This document shows, one piece after another, positions 32,823 through 40,530 of a stretch of 51,338 nt of DNA. Each line of letters starts with the position of its first letter. Position 1 is the stretch's first letter. This DNA is from Paenibacillus sp. Marseille-Q4541. Lineage in GTDB: Bacteria > Bacillota > Bacilli > Paenibacillales > Paenibacillaceae. The notes under the pieces are model-generated. The model saw only the letters and a list, made by a program, of their open reading frames with translations, was not told the origin of the DNA and ran no database searches. The stretch covers positions 1-51,338 of the forward strand of contig NZ_JAGXCY010000032.1 in NCBI RefSeq assembly GCF_018310695.1, read 5' to 3'. The position numbers and the translations under genes are program-made.

Positions 32823-34578
32823 CTGACACCAACTTTCTTAAGGCTTCAAATAAGGGGTGTTTGATAATATTGATACAATCATCTTTCGATAGATGATTTG
32901 TTAGTTCTATCATATTAATTAGTTTATGATCCTGTAGATATTTTATCGGATCAGAACCTAATGCTGTCTCCATTGTCCCACCGATGGCTTCATACAGGTC
33001 ATGTTCTAAATCAATTTTTGATAGGTATATACCGTTATCTTTCATTAACTGAATTTCAGATTTATATTGTTTGAAAAGTTCGAGTTTCTTCGTTTTAATC
33101 AGTTGGTCTTTTCCTTTTTGTTTAAAAACTTTTTTTCCATCCTCGTTTTCTGTGTAGTAATCAATTTCAATCGGTTCTATGGGGTCTTTCTCTTCTTCAG
33201 TAGCCTCCAGAAGGTTCAAGCACCTCTGGATACCTATTAAATCAAATATCTTGGGTTGATTTCTTTTAGACTTTAGATCATTATCCGTTTTAACAAAAAC
33301 GGTAATATTTAATCCACGCAATACCTCTACGTATGGCTTAAACTTAATTCCACTAACATCTAATAAAAATCCCCCATCTAACTCATAAGTAGGATGTACT
33401 TCCTCTAATATTTTTTCAAATAACACTTTCTCCGAGGGTCCTTCTACAAGTAATACTTTATCTGCAAATAAAGCTGTTGCCAAAGAACGATTTAGTTCCT
33501 TTTTTACGTTTTTATATTCCTCGTCAACATGATAAATATAAGATTCACAAAGAGTACCACTTTGCGAATACACCCTTATCAAAGAGGCATTATCCATTTC
33601 ATACAGTAATTCCGATGAATGTGTTGATAAGAAAAAATAATTATATACTTTTGAATTGAATAATTGCTTAGAGAGTGCTATTTGCATAGATCTATGTAGG
33701 CTATTTTCTGGTTCTTCAATTAAATAAATTATTATTTTATTTCCTTCTTGTAACTGTATTAAGTGATTTAATATAGAATATGCTAATATTTTTTTTCTAC
33801 CATCACCTGAAGTTGGATAAATATTATCATCATTGTCTCTTTTAATATATGGTATTAGATTGCTAAAATACCCGCTTATAGATAATTCTGACTTCATTTC
33901 AATGTTTATATGCTCGTTCTTCAACTTTTTATATTCTTCAGTAATAGTCGTTTGAAAAGATTGAATTAAGCTCATACTACTTATTTTGGTGTTCAGTAAA
34001 TTAGCTAATTCCTTAATTTGATTTGAAATTTCTATATCCGAATCATCCAGTTTTGCTTGATTAAACAATCTAGTTCGATTTTTCGAAAAAGTTTTTTCTA
34101 AATCAATGACAGGATCGACATATACAACTTTGAATAAATTGTCGATGATACTAAAATATCCATTATGACCAATCTCTATGAGTTTTTCTAGATTGTTTCC
34201 CCAGTACATTTTCGGTATTCCAATCTCTTCACTCTTATCATAAACACCCTCAATTTGAAAATAAAACTTATCTAATTCATCGCTAGACCGAGCTCCGCCA
34301 ACTTTTGATATAATATGTTTTGAATCATCATTATTTTCTCGATCTGACAAGTCTACTCCTAATGTAATCCTAATAATTTCCTCAATGTTATTCTTATAGT
34401 AATCGGAAATCATAAAGCCATTCTTTCTAATTTCTTTATCTAGCAAGAATCTTAATGCGAACATGAAATTGGTTTTTCCTACATCATTCATCCCAAAAAT
34501 AACATTTTGATTTGTTAAACTTATTTTCACTTCACCAAAGTTTCGAAAATTCTCTATCTCTAGACTTATAAGTTTCAA
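32803..34578 (-). CDS. gajA: Gabija nuclease subunit GajA (OLD-family ATPase + TOPRIM)
   Basis: 591 residues, starting at TTG 34578 with AGGAGG in front. The N-terminal ABC-type ATPase has Walker A GMNDVGKTN (29-37), signature-like TSGDGRKKILAY (256-267), Walker B IIIYLIEEPENSLH (282-295) and H-loop STHSSELL (318-325). The C-terminal TOPRIM nuclease has VLLVEGPSEKVLFEKI (375-390, Glu379) and VFVKTDNDLK (427-436). This is the GajA architecture. GajA nicks DNA and is inhibited by normal NTP levels, activated when phage transcription or replication depletes them. It is immediately upstream of, and overlapping, gajB. The locus is clearly A+T-richer than the methyltransferase genes, suggesting separate acquisition. 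Confidence 0.93.
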   Translation of the reverse strand: MKLISLEIENFRNFGEVKISLTNQNVIFGMNDVGKTNFMFALRFLLDKEIRKNGFMISDYYKNNIEEIIRITLGVDLSDRENNDDSKHIISKVGGARSSDELDKFYFQIEGVYDKSEEIGIPKMYWGNNLEKLIEIGHNGYFSIIDNLFKVVYVDPVIDLEKTFSKNRTRLFNQAKLDDSDIEISNQIKELANLLNTKISSMSLIQSFQTTITEEYKKLKNEHINIEMKSELSISGYFSNLIPYIKRDNDDNIYPTSGDGRKKILAYSILNHLIQLQEGNKIIIYLIEEPENSLHRSMQIALSKQLFNSKVYNYFFLSTHSSELLYEMDNASLIRVYSQSGTLCESYIYHVDEEYKNVKKELNRSLATALFADKVLLVEGPSEKVLFEKILEEVHPTYELDGGFLLDVSGIKFKPYVEVLRGLNITVFVKTDNDLKSKRNQPKIFDLIGIQRCLNLLEATEEEKDPIEPIEIDYYTENEDGKKVFKQKGKDQLIKTKKLELFKQYKSEIQLMKDNGIYLSKIDLEHDLYEAIGGTMETALGSDPIKYLQDHKLINMIELTNHLSKDDCINIIKHPLFEALRKLVSDEIEIG

Positions 34579-34950
34579 AACAATACCTCCTAGTAGAGTA
34601 GACTGCTTGTAATATCTAGTTTGATATTTTAATACTATCTTAGTTTATGTTTTTTTATTTTCGGTAACATCATCAGTTGGTAATGGTAATTTAGCACTTT
34701 CCGGATTCATATTTCGAGAATATAGCGTTCTTTATTTAAGGACAAAAGTAGCACTTTCAAATTAGCTGGAGTTCAAATGGAGTAAAATGAAGTAGTTTTT
34801 TTAAAAAAATGTTATCTCTAATCTCGCCACTTAGGACAATAGATTTATTTTAATACTTTTTTAGATGAATTCCAATAAGTTACTAAAGTTCCAATGGAAA
34901 TTCCTCTCGTTACTAACAGTTCAAATCGTCGACTTATTACACATTTAGGC
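34579..34950. other. Gene-free, A+T-rich stretch upstream of gajA
   Basis: No convincing gene on either strand. The gajA promoter must lie here on the minus strand, but several A+T-rich hexamers compete and I do not assign one. Confidence 0.5.
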
Positions 34951-34954
34951 CGAA

Positions 34955-34991
34955 AAGGAGACACAAAAAAAGTGTACGTTCCCGTACACCT
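34955..34991 (-). terminator. Intrinsic terminator after the 35-kb small genes, same core as leader E2
   Basis: On the minus strand GTGTACG, a GGAA loop and CGTACAC are followed by TTTTTTT. A second possible outer stem (ACACT/GTGT) surrounds it. The core, TAAAGGTGTACGGGAACGTA, is nearly the same as the inner hairpin of leader E2 (TAAAGTGTACGGGAGACGTA), so the two are related copies. Confidence 0.8.
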
Positions 34992-35153
34992 TTAGTGTTT
35001 TTTTTCATTATATTTTACGTTGTTGTCTTTCTCATCTAACTTTCTCAAAACATCTTCTCTCTTCGTCTGATTTGCTCTCGTGATCTCTTGCTGGGTTAAG
35101 AACCTCACCCTTTTAGGCTCCTTAGTGAAGGGTATAACTCTTCCATTTTGCAT
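34992..35153 (-). CDS. Small hypothetical protein
   Basis: 53 residues from ATG 35153 (MQNGRVIPFTKEPKRVRFLT), preceded by GGCGGTGA; a longer reading to 35183 is possible. Highly charged, basic and helical in its C-terminal half (REDVLRKLDEKDNNVKYNEKKH). No known motif. It is the last gene before the terminator at 34955, 7 bases after the next gene's stop, with codon use like its neighbours. Confidence 0.55.
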   Translation of the reverse strand: MQNGRVIPFTKEPKRVRFLTQQEITRANQTKREDVLRKLDEKDNNVKYNEKKH

Positions 35154-35160
35154 GTTCCAA

Positions 35161-35310
35161 TCACCGCCTATTCTTATCTCCATTAATCTTTTTACCTAAG
35201 ATTTTCTCAGCCTTCTTCATGATCTCTTGTAGCTCTTTAGTCGGGCCAACTCTTTCTCCAACAGGTATCTTTGTAATAACGCTTTTTTGTTTTTTAAACC
35301 ATTTACCCAT
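35161..35310 (-). CDS. Small basic hypothetical protein
   Basis: 49 residues from ATG 35310 (MGKWFKKQKSVITKIPVGERVG), preceded by GGAGGTATTGGAT; the longer reading to 35349 is unlikely. Rich in lysine, with a helix (TKELQEIMKKAEKILGKKI). No known motif. It is between the 53-residue genes at 34992 and 35428 in what looks like one minus-strand operon with the GAF protein. Confidence 0.6.
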   Translation of the reverse strand: MGKWFKKQKSVITKIPVGERVGPTKELQEIMKKAEKILGKKINGDKNRR

Positions 35311-35427
35311 ATCCAATACCTCCAGCCGAAATGCGTTATCTATCAGCATGTCCGGCCTGAAGGGTTTTATACTATTAATCTATCAAAAAAACGGCTGCCG
35401 ATAATCGACAACCGTTCTGATATTTTT

Positions 35428-35592
35428 TTAAAATTTCCAAATTTGTTTTCTCTTAGGTTTATCACCGGAGAGAATTTCTTTAACAAGTTTGTTTATATCC
35501 CTACTAGGTTCGACACGTGCATCTGCAGGATATCGAGTAATTACAGAATCTTTCTTTTTCTCCTCCTGAACAGGCCATTTAATTGTCATCAT
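35428..35592 (-). CDS. Small hypothetical protein overlapping the GAF gene
   Basis: About 54 residues (MMTIKWPVQEEKKKDSVITR... ending RKQIWKF). It starts at ATG 35592 or 35589, just after GGAGGCGACACGA, and overlaps the 3' end of the GAF-domain gene by 14 bases. It is a basic protein with a short helix (DINKLVKEILSG). The strong Shine-Dalgarno and the coupling overlap support it as a real gene. The function is unknown. Confidence 0.6.
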   Translation of the reverse strand: MMTIKWPVQEEKKKDSVITRYPADARVEPSRDINKLVKEILSGDKPKRKQIWKF

Positions 35593-36754
35593 TCGTGTCG
35601 CCTCCTTCTAAACTAGTGGTAATCTCTTCTAAACCAACTATACCATATTGAATCATTCTCTGTATATAATACTTATTAAGTTTTATAGTAGTTATTATTG
35701 CTTGGGAATAGACTTCAAGCGTTTTGGAAACTACTTTTCTCTCCTCTTCTAAGAGTTTGCTTATATCCTCTGAAAGATGCAGCACAATTACACCAACTGG
35801 CTGATAGCTATCTAAACCAGTCTCTCGCATAGGGTATCCCATAATTCCTGTGTATGGTCGATTTTGATCACTCTTAAAACCGTAAAGCGCTTGAGCTTCT
35901 ATATTATTTACATCATCCACCCAAATTACATCGCCACCGGCTACAACCTTACCAGCAAACTTTTCACCATACGGGATCTTACGGTTTTGAATAGAATTAT
36001 TATGCAGATGGAAACCACCAGCTATTGATAAGTGCCTAGTATCGTCTAGCAACATAATCGATCCCTGCTTGATATAAGGCTGTATCGGTTTCGTACTTGC
36101 TATTTCAGCTAGAATACGGTCTAAAACAACATAGTAAGAATTTCTCGGGCTCGCTGGGTTCAGCATCATGTCCCCAATCATATCAATAACACGTTTCAAG
36201 GATTCAAATGTCTCATTAGGGAAGGATCCTAAATTGCTCAGTTGCTGCACGACTTCAGTCATACGAATCAGCTTGTGCTCTGTCTCTTTAATCCCTTGGC
36301 TTATGTACTCGTCAGCTTGATATTTCACAAAGTCACCTAAACTTGCACTATACTCTTGGGACTTTTCTGCTGAATAAAAGTGGTTGTTTAGAGGCCCCTT
36401 AAAGTTCATAAACCATATTAGGTTAACACTGGGACTAACCATGTTCTTTCGAGTCCTCTGTACTAAATATTCACCAAGAACTAATAATATTAAAAGACCA
36501 AGAGCAAAAAAAATCTTGTAAGGTATAGTGAATGAAGAGTTTAATTGTTGGCCGACTTGTTCAACTGCAATTAAAAGAAGGAAAAAGAAAAAAGGGATGT
36601 TAACCATTTGAACTACACTTGCCAAGAAGTTAACTATCCATTTCACAGTCAGAGACGTGTTAGATTCCCTCGTACGATGTAAAAAGGGAATGTATCTAGA
36701 ATCTCCTATCAAATCATCAAGATTTTCATTCTCTCTATTATCCACAACAACCAT
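35579..36754 (-). CDS. Membrane protein with GAF-like sensor domain
   Basis: 391 residues. Two membrane helices lie near the N-terminus (about 45-66 and 82-103: FFFFLLLIAVEQV, IFFALGLLILLVLGEYL). A helical linker and a GAF-like domain (about 205-350) follow, with ...YYVVLDRILAEIA..., GGFHLHNNSIQNRKIPYGEKFAGKVVAGG and PVGVIVLHLSEDI. No kinase or cyclase output domain follows, so it may sense a ligand and signal to a partner. An extended -10 promoter (TGGTATACT on the minus strand, 36776-36768) lies only about 15 bases upstream. With that promoter, a GTG at 36745 with AAAGGA in front is an attractive alternative start. Confidence 0.65.
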   Translation of the reverse strand: MVVVDNRENENLDDLIGDSRYIPFLHRTRESNTSLTVKWIVNFLASVVQMVNIPFFFFLLLIAVEQVGQQLNSSFTIPYKIFFALGLLILLVLGEYLVQRTRKNMVSPSVNLIWFMNFKGPLNNHFYSAEKSQEYSASLGDFVKYQADEYISQGIKETEHKLIRMTEVVQQLSNLGSFPNETFESLKRVIDMIGDMMLNPASPRNSYYVVLDRILAEIASTKPIQPYIKQGSIMLLDDTRHLSIAGGFHLHNNSIQNRKIPYGEKFAGKVVAGGDVIWVDDVNNIEAQALYGFKSDQNRPYTGIMGYPMRETGLDSYQPVGVIVLHLSEDISKLLEEERKVVSKTLEVYSQAIITTIKLNKYYIQRMIQYGIVGLEEITTSLEGGDTNDDN

Positions 36755-37014
36755 CCTTTCATAGGTAGTATACCATTTATCGGTTGATTTTTATTAGAAT
36801 CTGCCAGTGTTACGGGGTCGTAATTTAATGTACCCCTCGTCTTTACATAGCAAAGGTAGTTCTTCCCCAGGTTCCACTATAAATCTATCTATATCAAGTG
36901 ATTAATATTTCAGATGATAAATCACCTTATAGATTAAAGGGGAGGCAGGGTCTCACCAATGACATGAATTATCTGCCTCGAATTCATCGTTATGCCTCTT
37001 TAGTGTGGTATCAC

Positions 37015-37395
37015 TTAATCCTCATCAGGAAAAAGAATAGTAATCACCGGTTCGAGGTTATCCCCGGGACCACAAATTGCTTTAACTGATACATATCTAT
37101 CAGCTCCATCAAAAGTGGCTATGAATTTAAAATGTACGATCGATCCACTTTGGCTCGAGATTGCTATGCGAAACATCCACAAGCAATCCCAAAGTCTCCC
37201 TTTTTCGCTCTCGCCGTTAATAATAGCGGTTTGATCAGGAACAATCATTGAATCCCACACATTTCGTTTCATATGAACTGGATACTTTATACCGACCTCT
37301 TTAGCAAGATGGCTTACATCAACTAGAAATCCATCAGCTAACGCATTGGCACGGGAATACGTATCAATCACTTTTGCATTTTCGAGTATACTCAT
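37015..37395 (-). CDS. DUF6573-family protein
   Basis: 126 residues, ATG after GGAGGATATAAAAA. The N-terminal VIDTYSRANALADGFLVDVS followed by HLAKEVGIKYPVHMKRNVWDS is the signature I associate with DUF6573. These proteins are widespread on conjugative plasmids and phages of both Gram-positive and Gram-negative bacteria, often near JAB/RadC genes. The C-terminal part is a beta sheet (VHFKFIATFDGADRYVSVKAICGPGD). The function is unknown. It is downstream of the RadC-like gene on the same strand, 131 bases away. Confidence 0.78.
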   Translation of the reverse strand: MSILENAKVIDTYSRANALADGFLVDVSHLAKEVGIKYPVHMKRNVWDSMIVPDQTAIINGESEKGRLWDCLWMFRIAISSQSGSIVHFKFIATFDGADRYVSVKAICGPGDNLEPVITILFPDED

Positions 37396-37526
37396 TTTTT
37401 ATATCCTCCAATTAGTGTATTTAATTTATTTATGATGGAAAAAAGGGAGGAGCTTCATCGCTCTGCCCTTTTTATGTAAGCAATGAGCTAATCCGCCTTA
37501 AATCGGGATCTCTTAAGACTCTTCCA

Positions 37527-38240
37527 TCAAACAATACTTCCTTTATTACTTGCTTCTTTAAGAATAGGAAGTCTGCCTTTCTCCTTCATGCTGTAATATT
37601 TATCTCCACCAATGATTATATGGTCCAGTACATCAATACCTATGATTACGCCGGCTTCCACCATTCTTTCAGTAAGGCTGATGTCCTCTATGCTAGGTTC
37701 AGGATTACCACTTGGATGGTTATGAGCGAAAATAACACTCGCTGCACCTTTTCGAATTGCCCCTTTAAATACTTCTCTTGGATGTACTAAAGTTGCATTC
37801 AAAGATCCGATAGATACCGTCTCACGACCAATCACTCGGTTCTTAGTGTTAAGATAAAGGGTAACGAAATGTTCACGATCCAAATATTTAAGATCTTGAA
37901 CGGCATATCTCGCGTCTACAGGAGATCGAATGATGACCTCTTCAGTAGCAACAGAAGTATTCATGCGCTTTGCCAACTCAAAGATCGACATCAACTGGAA
38001 ACTCTGTTTCTCGTTCAGATCGAAAAGAACCGATAATTCAAACTCGGATAAGGTTCCGAGATATGGCAGCCCATTCTGCAGGATATCATCTACTACAGCA
38101 GAGATGGATCGGCTTTTCACGATCGGCTCAAGGATAACTATCAGTAAATCCTTAACTGAGAGCCGACTTACGTCACAACTATGAAAATAGACGCTTCTGG
38201 CTTCTTTAACAGCGGATTGGTTTAAGACCGAATACGACAT
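37527..38240 (-). CDS. RadC-like JAB-domain protein
   Basis: 237 residues from ATG 38240 (MSYSVLNQSAVKEARSVY), preceded by AAGGGAGGAGT. The C-terminal JAB/MPN domain has the metal-binding motif FAHNHPSGNPEPSIED (about 171-186), and an upstream HVTLYLNTKNRV-type strand supplies the glutamate region. The helical N-terminal part matches RadC-type proteins. Plasmid- and island-borne RadC/JAB proteins are common in leading or establishment regions. Despite the old name they are not proven DNA-repair enzymes; a metallopeptidase role is suspected. Confidence 0.88.
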   Translation of the reverse strand: MSYSVLNQSAVKEARSVYFHSCDVSRLSVKDLLIVILEPIVKSRSISAVVDDILQNGLPYLGTLSEFELSVLFDLNEKQSFQLMSIFELAKRMNTSVATEEVIIRSPVDARYAVQDLKYLDREHFVTLYLNTKNRVIGRETVSIGSLNATLVHPREVFKGAIRKGAASVIFAHNHPSGNPEPSIEDISLTERMVEAGVIIGIDVLDHIIIGGDKYYSMKEKGRLPILKEASNKGSIV

Positions 38241-38259
38241 TTCTATTACTCCTCCCTTA

Positions 38260-38358
38260 TTAGCGTGACAAAAGTTTTCCAATGACGGTATACTTTTTTA
38301 GCTGCTTCCTGCGGTTATAAATCCGTTGAAGTCTCATAAGGTTTACTTTGTTATTCAT
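38260..38358 (-). CDS. Small basic peptide upstream of the radC-like gene
   Basis: 32 residues (MNNKVNLMRLQRIY... ending YTVIGKLLSR), very basic and helical. The ATG at 38358 follows AAGGGC, and the stop lies next to the RadC Shine-Dalgarno. Upstream is a nested stem-loop (CCGCAAC at 38374-38380 with GTTGCGG at 38403-38409). It could be a coupled small gene or a leader peptide. It is too short to be sure. Confidence 0.4.
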   Translation of the reverse strand: MNNKVNLMRLQRIYNRRKQLKKYTVIGKLLSR

Positions 38359-38497
38359 ATATATCTGCCCTTACCGCAACTGAGGACAAGAGCCCTCACC
38401 ATTGTTGCGGCAGAGGGGCTCCCTCCTCACATTAATTGAGTTTTTATTTATTGCCTCCGGCGGGTAACGCAGCTAAGCGTTCCCAAAATGCTTCTCT

Positions 38498-39061
38498 TTA
38501 TCCTACGTTCAGGTCAAAAGTGATTTGATCATCTGGACGCTGATGTCCAAGCAAATTATGCTTAAGCTCATCGATCCATAGTGAAAAACGATTATGTGGA
38601 ATGGGTAGCCGAATATCGCTGTTCCTAGCCTCAAAATGATAGTGACCTAGGATTGGATAGAAAGATAATCGGATCTGCTTTTCCGCCTTGACCCAAATTG
38701 TAGGGACATTTTCCTTGTAGCCAAATAACGGAGGCTTAAAGTCATTGGTATCTACTTTGACCTGAAGCCAGTTGACCGTTATGTTGACGTGGCTGTTGAG
38801 TGTAAAAAACCAATCATTCAACAGACGTTCCAATGGACCCTTATCTACGACTCCCTTAGCGCTTACCCACCGAATCCAGAAATAAGACCTCTCTGGATTA
38901 TTCATTCGCACACGCGCCTCAATTTCAAGCTTGTGTAAACCGACGGAACGGTACCAAATATTTTTCTTACTTGGCGTGAATCCTGCAAGCTTTAAAATGG
39001 GGAGAACAGCATCGATAGGTGCTTCAGCATGCCACTTAAATGCAATACTTAGCAGCTGCAT
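38498..39061 (-). CDS. Hypothetical protein
   Basis: 187 residues, ATG after GGAGCGTGAGTT and 3 bases after the stop of the upstream gene. It is predicted beta-rich with many aromatic residues (YFWIRWVSAKG, HVNITVNWLQVKVD, IRLSFYPILGHYHFEAR). No signal peptide or membrane helix. I do not recognise the family. It belongs to the tight minus-strand run 40923-37015, so it is probably expressed from leader E3. Confidence 0.65.
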   Translation of the reverse strand: MQLLSIAFKWHAEAPIDAVLPILKLAGFTPSKKNIWYRSVGLHKLEIEARVRMNNPERSYFWIRWVSAKGVVDKGPLERLLNDWFFTLNSHVNITVNWLQVKVDTNDFKPPLFGYKENVPTIWVKAEKQIRLSFYPILGHYHFEARNSDIRLPIPHNRFSLWIDELKHNLLGHQRPDDQITFDLNVG

Positions 39062-39064
39062 AAC

Positions 39065-39406
39065 TCACGCTCCTATCCTGAAGCCTTCATAGACGATAGT
39101 GCCTAATGGAAGTACTCCACAATATTTACGTCCTGCAGCTAGGATGACGACGTTCTCAACACTCATACCCTGCTCTTGCAGCTGCTCATTGATCAGTGAA
39201 GACCATACATGAAGTTCACCAGGAGATAAGGTCATCACATTCACAGGAACTATTCCTCGAGTGGAAAAAGGAACAATACCTTCACCTGTGAGAGAATAAA
39301 CAATCTCTCCAATGCGGGATGCCTTATTTATGAGCTCATCGATACGTGTTTCAAAGCCACCAAGATTCATAAGCAGGCAGATGGGTTTACGACTGAATTT
39401 TCGCAT
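39065..39406 (-). CDS. Hypothetical protein
   Basis: 113 residues, ATG after GAGGAGTAATAT. A compact alpha/beta protein (SRKPICLLMNLGGFETRIDEL, VNVMTLSPGELHVWSSLINEQL, VENVVILAAGRKYCGVLPLG). No motif I recognise. It lies 15 bases after the gene at 39422-39682 and 3 bases before the next, so it is in an operon. Confidence 0.65.
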   Translation of the reverse strand: MRKFSRKPICLLMNLGGFETRIDELINKASRIGEIVYSLTGEGIVPFSTRGIVPVNVMTLSPGELHVWSSLINEQLQEQGMSVENVVILAAGRKYCGVLPLGTIVYEGFRIGA

Positions 39407-39421
39407 ATATATTACTCCTCT

Positions 39422-39682
39422 CTATAGCGCATGGGTTTGAACAAGGTAAGTACCTAGCTGCAGGGGCACATTATGCTTTGCAAAGAGCTCTAGAAGTGTG
39501 TGCTCATAGACATCTGCCTCGTTTTCAGGTACTTCCTTCCCACGATTGCCAACAATCACTTTCATGGGATTGGATTTCACAACATCAAAGAAGATGCAAG
39601 CGTCGCTACCATTCTTATCAACGATCGCTACCCCACCACAAATTAGGCTCCGGTTAAGCTGAATCGAAACCTTTTTTATCAT
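39422..39682 (-). CDS. Hypothetical protein
   Basis: 86 residues from ATG 39682 (MIKKVSIQLNRSLICGG), preceded by GGAGG at ideal distance; the longer reading to 39706 starts at TTG inside the upstream terminator and is rejected. It has beta strands (GGVAIVDKNGSDACIFFDVV, KVIVGNRGKE) and a C-terminal helix. No known family. It is just downstream of a terminator-like hairpin (39704-39735), which may act as an attenuator between it and the 64-residue gene. Confidence 0.62.
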   Translation of the reverse strand: MIKKVSIQLNRSLICGGVAIVDKNGSDACIFFDVVKSNPMKVIVGNRGKEVPENEADVYEHTLLELFAKHNVPLQLGTYLVQTHAL

Positions 39683-39703
39683 TTTTATTGCCTCCTTAGG
39701 GCA

Positions 39704-39735
39704 CAAAAAAAAGAGCGCTCATGTCGCTCTCTTTA
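39704..39735 (-). terminator. Terminator/attenuator hairpin inside the E3 operon
   Basis: On the minus strand AGAGAGCG and CGCTCTTT pair around a short ACATGAG loop and are followed by eight T residues. It lies between the gene ending at 39755 and the Shine-Dalgarno of the gene starting at 39682. Confidence 0.8.
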
Positions 39736-39754
39736 TGGCCATCCTTATTTTGCG

Positions 39755-39949
39755 TTACGCAATCGAAGTTAACTTTGCGTTGAGTCTTCGTGTCAGATCA
39801 GCCAAAGTCACTTCTACGGTGCCGTATACCTTAAGTTGATTGAGGAGTTGGGTGTATTGCTCAATCTTCTTCATGAATTGAACATCCTCATCTCCAATGT
39901 TTGTCACGACTAACAGTCCTCCATCAAACCTGCGCTCGCAATTATTCAT
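39755..39949 (-). CDS. Small protein paralogous to the YgiT-type zinc-finger protein, cysteine cluster lost
   Basis: 64 residues from ATG 39949 (MNNCERRFDGGLLVVTNIGD), preceded by GGGGGGAAT. It parallels the protein at 40190-40471: FDGGLLVVTNIGDEDV against FEGGTLIVSDVPARKC, and VYGTVEVTLADLTRRL against IVGDVTVSLAKLKEHF, both ending in a helix. The CxxC and CxC pairs of the longer protein are absent apart from one Cys. It may be a regulator derived from the antitoxin-like protein. The relation is seen in sequence; the role is a guess. Confidence 0.58.
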   Translation of the reverse strand: MNNCERRFDGGLLVVTNIGDEDVQFMKKIEQYTQLLNQLKVYGTVEVTLADLTRRLNAKLTSIA

Positions 39950-39976
39950 ATCTATTCCCCCCATTTTTTTGGATCG

Positions 39977-40108
39977 TTACCCGAAAACTAAGTGATCAAT
40001 TATCAGACAAAGACCGATAATATAACTCATGAGTAGCAGAACTTTCGTCTTATCCGTGTTTTTATGTGGCAAAAGGATCAGTCCTTCCAATAGTTTTTTA
40101 TAGTCCAT
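39977..40108 (-). CDS. Small predicted membrane protein
   Basis: 43 residues (MDYKKLLEGLILLPHKNTDK then KVLLLMSYIIGLCLIIDHLVFG). The second half is one hydrophobic segment. The only upstream Shine-Dalgarno-like sequence (GGGG) belongs to the preceding terminator and lies far away, so translation is uncertain. It fills the 240-base gap between the zinc-finger gene and the 64-residue gene. Confidence 0.35.
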   Translation of the reverse strand: MDYKKLLEGLILLPHKNTDKTKVLLLMSYIIGLCLIIDHLVFG

Positions 40109-40114
40109 AGAAAA

Positions 40115-40172
40115 TAAAAAAAGCCCCAACAAGAATCACGTTTTTTAACGTAAAACTCTACTTGGGACTTCT
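40115..40172 (-). terminator. Intrinsic terminator after the YgiT-type gene
   Basis: On the minus strand AGTCCCAAGTAGAG and the partly complementary CTTGTTGGGGCT enclose an inner TTTTACG/CGTGA hairpin, then TTTTTTTATTTT follows. The nested shape resembles those of leaders E1 and E2. Confidence 0.75.
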
Positions 40173-40189
40173 CTTTTTATAACTCCTGG

Positions 40190-40471
40190 TTAAGTACTGA
40201 TATGCGGTCTAATAAAATCCATTGGCGTGAAATGCTCTTTGAGCTTAGCCAACGATACCGTCACATCACCAACAATTCCATTCTTTTCGAGCAGCATCTT
40301 ATAACCTTCCATAATAACTCCATCAGGAATTTGCGTTAGTACCTCACATTCGCATTTTCTTGCAGGAACATCGGAAACAATTAAAGTGCCACCTTCAAAT
40401 ACTTGGGTTTTGGTGGTTATCATATTTACGTACTCCCCTTTGCAACGGTCACAATGAGTCGTCATGCACAA
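40190..40471 (-). CDS. YgiT-type zinc-finger protein (MqsA-like antitoxin candidate)
   Basis: 93 residues. It has THCDRCKGEY near residue 6 and CECE at about 39-42 after the VFEGGTLIVSDVPAR strand. This is the CxxC...VPA(x)xC layout of YgiT/MqsA-type zinc fingers. The C-terminal helix and strand (YKMLLEKNGIVGDVTVSLAKLKEHF) replace the usual XRE DNA-binding domain. It lies 59 bases downstream of a DUF4258-like gene, the common order for such toxin-antitoxin pairs. The zinc-finger call is fairly good; the antitoxin role is inference. Confidence 0.68.
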   Translation of the reverse strand: MCMTTHCDRCKGEYVNMITTKTQVFEGGTLIVSDVPARKCECEVLTQIPDGVIMEGYKMLLEKNGIVGDVTVSLAKLKEHFTPMDFIRPHIST

Positions 40472-40530
40472 CGCCTCCTTCTAACCTTATTGTATCACGG
40501 AACTCCGTTTCTCCAAAAAATTTCAGCTCA

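Noticed and set aside
31293..34578. PARIS, retron or chromosomal UvrD/OLD pair
   Set aside because: OLD-type ATPase with TOPRIM directly overlapping a short UvrD-like helicase is the Gabija arrangement; no reverse transcriptase or Ocr-type partner is present.
34992..35349. Toxin-antitoxin pair of the two small basic genes
   Set aside because: Neither resembles a known toxin or antitoxin; both are lysine-rich and unrecognised.
36730..36746. DnaA box (TTATCCACA) as part of an origin
   Set aside because: A single copy inside the start of the GAF-protein gene, far from the iterons, is best explained by chance.
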